A stretch of DNA of 6,814 nucleotides from Dehalococcoidales bacterium. Its GTDB lineage: Bacteria > Chloroflexota > Dehalococcoidia > Dehalococcoidales > Fen-1064. Location: NCBI GenBank assembly GCA_028713395.1, contig JAQTOJ010000105.1:1-6814 (forward strand), written 5' to 3'. The position numbers and the translations under genes were made by a program. This document shows positions 5,228-6,814 of this stretch, one piece after another. The notes under the pieces were generated by a model. The model saw nothing but the letters and a program-made list of their open reading frames with translations, did no database searches and was not told where the DNA came from. Numbering within the stretch: position 1 is the first letter of the stretch; each line of letters opens with the position of its first letter.

Positions 5228-5644
5228 ATGAGTACGGCACAAGCAACACCGGCGACGGTGGTCAAAGCGCCCCCCAAACGCCGCGGATTTTTCTCAGATC
5301 TAGTGAGAAGGCTGTTTAAAGAAAAACCGCTGGGTGTGGTTGGCTTCGTTATTGTTATGCTTTTGTTCATTGTGGGTATTTTTGCCCCGTTGCTCGCGCC
5401 TGAAAAAGGCACGGAGAATTCACCCGGCTACAATATCATTCACCTGGCTGACCGGTTCACCCCGCCTTTTACAAATCCCAAATACCCCTTGGGCACAGAC
5501 CAGGTTGGGCGTGATATTTTCAGCCGTGTCATTTATGGCGCCCAGTTATCTATGATCGTGGCTGTCGTGGCACGGTACTGCAAACGGCAATTTCTCTCGC
5601 TATCGGTGTCGCCTGCGCTTATTTTGGCGGCAAGTTTGACCTGA
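5228..5644 (+). CDS. DppC/OppC-family permease, N-terminal part of a frameshifted gene
   Basis: Starts with a good ribosome site (GGGAAGGAAG, 5214-5223), 14 bp after permease copy 2. Homology to DppC runs through residue 114: a cytoplasmic N-terminus with basic residues (17-33), the first membrane helix (about 36-57), and the family motif PLGTDQVGRDIFSRVIYGAQLS (87-108; key residues GTD, GRD, SR, YGA). After about position 5569 the frame turns into non-family sequence (RYCKRQF and on) and stops at 5642-5644. The 138-residue product would lack the channel helices and coupling loop and could not work alone. Confidence 0.7.
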   Translation: MSTAQATPATVVKAPPKRRGFFSDLVRRLFKEKPLGVVGFVIVMLLFIVGIFAPLLAPEKGTENSPGYNIIHLADRFTPPFTNPKYPLGTDQVGRDIFSRVIYGAQLSMIVAVVARYCKRQFLSLSVSPALILAASLT

Positions 5645-6267
5645 TCGTTCAGAGGTTTGTAGACGCCTGGGTCTGTTTCCCGAGTTTGATTATTTTGATC
5701 ACCGCCATGTCCATTGTCGGTCCGGGTTTAGCCCAGATTCTTTTCGTGCTGGGTATTTCCGGCGGTATCGGGGCATCCCGCTTCAAACGCAGTCTGGTTT
5801 TTGCCATACGTGAAAATCAATATATTTCCGCCTCTCAGGCTATTGGCGCCCGCCCCGGTTATGTTATGTGGCGGCACATTTTACCCAACATCATGCCCAT
5901 GGTCGTCGTCGTTTTCTCCGGTACGATGGGCGGTATGATCATGGCCGAAGCCGGCTTAAGCTTCCTCGGCCTGGGTTTACCCCCGCCTTATCCTTCATGG
6001 GGCGGTATGATCGCCGGTGAAGGGCGCGCCAACATGTTAATGGCTCCCTGGATGCTGTTATGGCCCGGTCTGGCTTTAACCTTTGTGATCTTCGGTATCA
6101 ATATGTTCGGAGATGCCTTGAGAGATTTACTCGATCCGAGACTAAGAGGCGGTTTGGGCAGCTATCGCCTGGACAAGGGTGAAGAAATTGCCCGGAAAAT
6201 CCGCGCGAAAATGGAATCTGCCAAACCCCAGATCGAGCAAGATATCGCCGCATTGAAGAAAAAATAA
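5569..6267 (+). CDS. DppC/OppC-family permease, C-terminal part in the shifted frame
   Basis: From 5569 the -1 frame continues the family sequence: GTVLQTAISLAIGVACAYFGG, then FDLIVQRFVDAW and FPSL. Then come the EAA coupling loop YISASQAIGARPGYVMWRHILP (about residues 199-220 of the rebuilt protein; key residues A, G, RH, P) and the signature AGLSFLGLGLPPPYPSWG. The protein ends with DPRLRG followed by a charged, Lys/Glu-rich tail of about 35 residues that is longer than usual and could form a helix. No start codon with a ribosome site begins this part; a TTG at 5686 lies inside a membrane helix and is not a real start. Confidence 0.7.
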   Translation, partial: GTVLQTAISLAIGVACAYFGGKFDLIVQRFVDAWVCFPSLIILITAMSIVGPGLAQILFVLGISGGIGASRFKRSLVFAIRENQYISASQAIGARPGYVMWRHILPNIMPMVVVVFSGTMGGMIMAEAGLSFLGLGLPPPYPSWGGMIAGEGRANMLMAPWMLLWPGLALTFVIFGINMFGDALRDLLDPRLRGGLGSYRLDKGEEIARKIRAKMESAKPQIEQDIAALKKK

Positions 6268-6293
6268 TATCGGTTCCCGCTGTTCATTAATGG

Positions 6294-6348
6294 AGTTCGG
6301 GTCCCGTTAGACGCGGAATTTTTTAGGTCGAAGTTAGATTCCCGAACT
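6294..6348 (+). repeat. Inverted repeat in the gap between the DppC-like gene and the lipoprotein gene
   Basis: AGTTCGGG (6294-6301) pairs perfectly with CCCGAACT (6341-6348) around 39 bases that include a T6 run (6320-6325). A further TTCCCG at 6274-6279 could compete for the CGGG at 6298-6301. No clean GC stem plus T-run terminator is seen. The whole 6268-6466 gap holds no gene. Confidence 0.35.
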
Positions 6349-6390
6349 AATAAAATAGAAATAATACTTGAGATGATATTGAAGGGAGGG

Positions 6391-6419
6391 CCGACAAAAA
6401 GGATACAGATTGGTATATT
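6391..6419 (+). promoter_or_regulatory. Candidate extended -10 promoter for the binding lipoprotein gene
   Basis: CCGACA (6391-6396, four of six to consensus) lies 17 bases before TATATT (6414-6419, five of six), with TG at 6411-6412 making an extended -10. The start would be near 6426, about 40 bases before the GTG. This could give the binding protein higher expression than the permeases, which is common for such importers. Confidence 0.42.
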
Positions 6420-6422
6420 TCC

Positions 6423-6439
6423 GGGCTAGATGATAGCCC
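6423..6439 (+). repeat. Stem-loop upstream of the lipoprotein start
   Basis: GGGCTA (6423-6428) pairs with TAGCCC (6434-6439) around GATGA. It has no T-run, so it is not a terminator. It ends 27 bases before the start codon and may protect the 5' end of a processed or read-through transcript. A tiny CCTA/TAGG pair (6448-6451 with 6455-6458) overlaps the ribosome site. Confidence 0.4.
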
Positions 6440-6466
6440 AACAGACACCTAATATAGGAGAAAAGA

Positions 6467-6814
6467 GTGAAAAAAGGAAGAATTTGGATTTTAGTAAGCG
6501 CACTACTGGCGCTCACCATGGCGCTGGCTGCTTGTAAGCCGGCCACAACTACAACCCCGGGGACTTCTGTTACCGGTACCGTGAAACCTACTACTTCCGT
6601 CAGCACACCGAGTAACACCTCCACCTTACCGCCCACTTCAACCGTACCGACGATTGGGACTGAGACCATTGACACCACGCCGGTATATGGTGGCGTGGCT
6701 GCCTTGATTGGCACCAATCCCACCCGCTGGGATCCGGGCGAGTTGATTTTCAACGCCACTCATACCCCTTACCTGGAATCTTTAACCGGCGCTGATTGGA
6801 CCAAGGGTCCTCAG
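6467..6814 (+). CDS. Substrate-binding lipoprotein of a peptide-type ABC importer, N-terminal part, runs off window
   Basis: Open to the right edge; 116 codons visible. Seen: a lipoprotein signal peptide with basic start (VKKGR), hydrophobic core and the lipobox LAAC, so Cys23 is the likely lipid-attached residue; then a Thr/Ser/Pro-rich linker (about 25-70), then PVYGGVAALIGTNPTRWDP, which resembles the first strand of SBP_bac_5 (DppA/OppA) binding proteins. Known: such proteins capture peptides, nickel chelates, sugars or other small molecules outside the membrane and deliver them to DppB/DppC permeases. GTG at 6467 is chosen because an in-frame TAG at 6455-6457 blocks earlier starts and AGGAG (6456-6460) is six bases upstream. 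It follows the permease genes on the same strand after a 199-bp gap. Full-length family members have about 500-600 residues, so most of the gene is missing. Confidence 0.82.
   Translation, partial: MKKGRIWILVSALLALTMALAACKPATTTTPGTSVTGTVKPTTSVSTPSNTSTLPPTSTVPTIGTETIDTTPVYGGVAALIGTNPTRWDPGELIFNATHTPYLESLTGADWTKGPQ

Larger units (their letters stand above)
5228..6267 (+). pseudogene. Whole DppC-like permease gene, disrupted by an apparent 1-base deletion near 5570
   Basis: The two parts above join into one protein of about 346 residues if one base is restored. Frame 2 reads GTG at 5567-5569 (Val) and the other frame reads GGC at 5569-5571 (Gly), sharing G5569; a third G at this place (GTGGGC) would give the expected Val-Gly-Thr. 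The rest of both reading frames shows intact family motifs and no other damage. This fits a homopolymer sequencing error or a very recent mutation better than an old pseudogene. If real, the importer lacks its second channel subunit unless another DppC copy exists. Confidence 0.75.

Noticed and set aside
5560..5580. Programmed ribosomal frameshift in the DppC-like gene
   Set aside because: No slippery heptamer or obvious downstream structure is present, and transporter permeases are not known to use recoding; a lost G is simpler.
5686..6267. Independent gene starting at the TTG at 5686
   Set aside because: The start lies inside a membrane helix and family sequence continues upstream in the same frame to about 5569, so it is the rear half of the DppC-like gene.
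6334..6759. Minus-strand open frame of 141 codons near the right edge
   Set aside because: It overlaps the lipoprotein signal peptide and linker on the other strand; its Val-rich composition mirrors the Thr-rich linker codons.
1..6814. CRISPR arrays, tRNA or rRNA genes, insertion sequences
   Set aside because: Reading through the window I saw no regularly spaced repeats, cloverleaf-like segments, rRNA-like stretches, transposase motifs or terminal inverted repeats.

Overview
The window reads as a piece of a bacterial chromosome with moderate GC content. Gene content points tentatively to an uncultured Chloroflexota lineage, perhaps Dehalococcoidia: a DUF438-type hemerythrin-like protein, a PlsY acyltransferase, a split MaoC/FAS1-like dehydratase pair, and a peptide-type ABC importer whose binding lipoprotein has a long Thr/Ser/Pro linker. 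The lineage is an inference from gene style; no rRNA or other marker is present.

Layout. Positions 1-314 hold the 3' end of a hemerythrin-like gene, followed by a strong intrinsic terminator (433-471). A likely promoter leads to plsY (581-1204, +), the membrane acyltransferase that makes lysophosphatidic acid. plsY converges on a leftward two-gene unit (1216-1653 and 1674-2138, -) encoding a catalytic MaoC hot-dog subunit and a FAS1-like hot-dog partner, probably forming one heteromeric hydratase/dehydratase. A 130-bp intergenic region with a consensus -10 for the leftward unit separates it from a rightward alpha/beta hydrolase (2269-2889).

From 2981 to the right edge lies a dipeptide/oligopeptide-type ABC importer locus. 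It has two tandem DppB-like permeases (2981-3958 and 4242-5213), one DppC-like permease broken by an apparent 1-base deletion near 5570 (5228-6267), and the start of a substrate-binding lipoprotein (6467 to the window edge). The ATPase genes are not in the window. The two DppB copies are near-identical in the membrane core but unrelated-looking in the first extracytoplasmic loop. The 283-bp gap between them holds a textbook promoter: A-tract, TTGACA, 16 bp, TATAAT, with an extended -10 TG. Copy 2 and the DppC gene are therefore probably driven separately from copy 1.

Most notable points: the diverged tandem permease pair with its very strong internal promoter and roughly 180-nt leader; the DppC frameshift; an 18-bp perfect palindrome over the stop codon of permease copy 1; and a possible SD/anti-SD hairpin in front of copy 1. 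I found no CRISPR array, tRNA, rRNA or insertion sequence, and nothing that I can defend as a wholly new system.
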